A stretch of 15,013 bases of DNA from Deltaproteobacteria bacterium (GTDB lineage Bacteria; Desulfobacterota; Desulfobacteria; C00003060). A model generated the notes under the pieces. It was given only the letters and a program-made list of their open reading frames with translations, was not told the DNA's origin and searched no databases. Position 1 is the stretch's first letter, and every line of letters begins with the position of its first letter. Below are positions 14,089 through 15,013 of the stretch, one piece after another. The stretch lies in assembly GCA_030667105.1 (NCBI GenBank), contig DAOUWN010000010.1:1-15013 (forward strand), written 5' to 3'. Made by a program: the position numbers and the translations under genes.

Positions 14089-14772
14089 TCATTTCTTGCT
14101 TATGCATATCTCCCTGTAATGGGCTTCAGCTCTTGACTTCGTGTCGTTTGAATCAGACATGATTCCAATGCCCTGTACCGCCTGGGGCTCTTGGCTGAAA
14201 AGCCTTTTGTAATCTTCGTAGACATTTACCTTTTCAGAAACCCAAATTCCAAGAGGCGTTGATTGGTTTCTGAGCACCACGATTTTTGTTTTGTTGTTGT
14301 ATGGGCTATCGGTGGTTGTGCCTTCGGGCACAGAAGCGCTCCAAACATACTTGATGTTTTCCGGTCTGAAGCGACCAGGAAAGATCACGTATATACCGGC
14401 CCCGCTATCTCCCGTTTTCTTATACCTCTCATCGCCACCTTCAGGGATCTCAATGGCCCGCCACTGCCAGCTCAAGAAGGGATATTTCTTGAGGTCATAT
14501 TCGAACTTCTTGGCTATGGTAACGTCCGAACTGATGGCTTTTGCTTCAATGTAGCCTTCCTCGCTTGTTCTTGCCGCATATATCTTTTCTGCCTTGCTTT
14601 TCTGTCCCCAACGACATTTCCAGCCCTCAGGAAACGTACCGGCCTTGAACCTGGAAAAATCCTCAACCACTCTTATGACTGGATCTTCGTTGCCTGCCAT
14701 GAGCGGTACAGCCAGGATGGCTAAAATGAAAAAGGAACAGGCCAAGATTCTTCGATACAAGTTGTCAGACAT
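14089..14772 (-). CDS. exported DUF3047 family protein
   Basis: This 227-aa protein starts with a signal peptide: basic MSDNLYRR, a hydrophobic core at 9-24, and probable cleavage after LMA near residue 26. The mature part matches the DUF3047 pattern (PF11249): FPEGWKCR (48-55), PFLSWQWRAIEIPEG (97-111), GAGIYVIFP (124-132), KYVWSASVPEG (140-150), then IWVSEKVNVYEDYKRLF and IGIMSDSNDTKS further on. Its role is unknown; the fold may be a beta-sandwich of carbohydrate-binding type. GAGGGA lies close before the ATG. It is the first gene of a five-gene minus-strand run that ends with the histidine kinase. Confidence 0.85.
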   Translation of the reverse strand: MSDNLYRRILACSFFILAILAVPLMAGNEDPVIRVVEDFSRFKAGTFPEGWKCRWGQKSKAEKIYAARTSEEGYIEAKAISSDVTIAKKFEYDLKKYPFLSWQWRAIEIPEGGDERYKKTGDSGAGIYVIFPGRFRPENIKYVWSASVPEGTTTDSPYNNKTKIVVLRNQSTPLGIWVSEKVNVYEDYKRLFSQEPQAVQGIGIMSDSNDTKSRAEAHYREICISKK

Positions 14773-14829
14773 TCTTCCCTCTGTACTATCACATATACCG
14801 AAATGCGGTTTTCAGCACACTATTCGTAA

Positions 14830-14850
14830 GTCAGGTCAGTTCACCCTGAC
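14830..14850. repeat. 6-bp inverted repeat upstream of the DUF3047 gene
   Basis: GTCAGG (14830-14835) pairs perfectly with CCTGAC (14845-14850) around a 9-nt loop. It lies about 60 bp before the DUF3047 start and could be an operator or a leader hairpin. Confidence 0.4.
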
Positions 14851-14880
14851 GTTGCTTTTCTGGATAGATACAACAAATAA

Positions 14881-14910
14881 CAGGACGTCGCAATCCCTTC
14901 CTAAGTCCTG
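14881..14910. repeat. 6-bp inverted repeat, first of three in a row
   Basis: CAGGAC (14881-14886) pairs with GTCCTG (14905-14910) around an 18-nt loop. It is followed at once by two stronger palindromes. Confidence 0.4.
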
Positions 14911-14912
14911 AG

Positions 14913-14938
14913 GGCTTCGACTGAGCTCAGCCGAAGTC
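14913..14938. repeat. 26-nt near-perfect palindrome centred on GAGCTC
   Basis: The arms CTTCG and CGAAG flank a central CTGAGCTCAG, with one mismatched pair (A/C) and one G-T pair in 13. It has the look of a dispersed palindromic (REP-like) intergenic repeat; the copy number cannot be seen from one window. Confidence 0.6.
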
Positions 14939-14941
14939 TAA

Positions 14942-14963
14942 ATAAATTCGTTATCGAATTTAT
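14942..14963. repeat. perfect 9-bp hairpin, relative of the one at 12078-12100
   Basis: ATAAATTCG (14942-14950) pairs perfectly with CGAATTTAT (14955-14963) around loop TTAT. Compared with the hairpin at 12078-12100, each arm differs at one position and the two changes compensate, so the stem is kept. Confidence 0.65.
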
Positions 14964-15013
14964 CCCTACAACGACACTTACCGTTGACACCAAATTCTGG
15001 ATTCTGTCATGCC

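Larger units (their letters stand above)
14773..15013. other. intergenic region rich in inverted repeats
   Basis: No gene is visible in these 241 bases. They should hold the promoter of the DUF3047 operon, but I see only an isolated TATATG on the minus strand without a matching -35. The region carries four separate inverted repeats, annotated individually, and resembles a repeat cluster. Confidence 0.5.

Noticed and set aside
1..15013. CRISPR array, transposase or defence island
   Set aside because: No regularly spaced repeats and no transposase, nuclease or toxin-like proteins were found; the genes are housekeeping and signalling types.

Overview
The window looks like an ordinary chromosomal segment of a Gram-negative anaerobe, most likely a Desulfobacterota (sulfate-reducer type) bacterium. 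The reasons are a short IHF/HU protein of the kind common there, an outer-membrane lipid transport (Mla/MCE) operon, a molybdopterin plus FdhD operon serving formate dehydrogenase-type enzymes, a COG3357 HTH/Zn-ribbon protein and a DUF3047 protein. Composition is moderate in GC. The assignment is inferred from gene content; no 16S or other marker is present.

Left edge (1-972): position 1 falls in or next to the 3' half of a tRNA (best guess Arg, anticodon CCT) whose 5' half does not fold. This could be a displaced tRNA end left by an integrated element. A weak 59-codon ORF follows, then an HU/IHF-family gene on the minus strand with a near-consensus promoter. A gene-poor stretch with two small hairpins and a 20-bp-spaced direct repeat leads into the next operon.

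Mla/MCE operon (973-5904, plus): a cNMP-binding/PAS membrane protein overlaps by ATGA a STAS-MlaE permease fusion. MlaF ATPase, MlaD (MCE) and a PqiC-like lipoprotein follow. Together they form a complete inner-membrane ABC lipid transporter with its periplasmic and lipoprotein partners, headed by an unusual putative sensor.

Molybdenum cofactor block (5956-10802): moaE-like, moaC, fdhD and moeA form a tight minus-strand operon with 4-bp overlaps. A MoeA-MobB fusion gene diverges from it. The 213-bp divergent promoter region carries two inverted repeats, one lying inside the spacer of the predicted promoter. The genes cover steps from cyclic pyranopterin formation (MoaC) to metal insertion (two MoeA paralogues), GTP-linked late maturation (MobB) and sulfuration for formate dehydrogenase (FdhD). 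MoaA, MoaB, MoaD and MobA are not here.

Signalling block (10821-14772, minus): reading with transcription, the order is a secreted DUF3047 protein, a small alpha/beta hydrolase, an HTH/Zn-ribbon protein, a receiver-TPR response regulator without a DNA-binding domain, and a soluble GAF histidine kinase. The right edge (14773-15013) has no gene but holds a row of inverted repeats. One of them has a near-identical relative with paired base changes in front of the histidine kinase gene.

I did not find a wholly new defence or mobile system. The most interesting items are the sensor fused by operon to the Mla transporter, the regulatory region of the Moco genes, the noncanonical MoaE and MoeA proteins, the receiver-TPR/GAF kinase module, and the paired hairpins.
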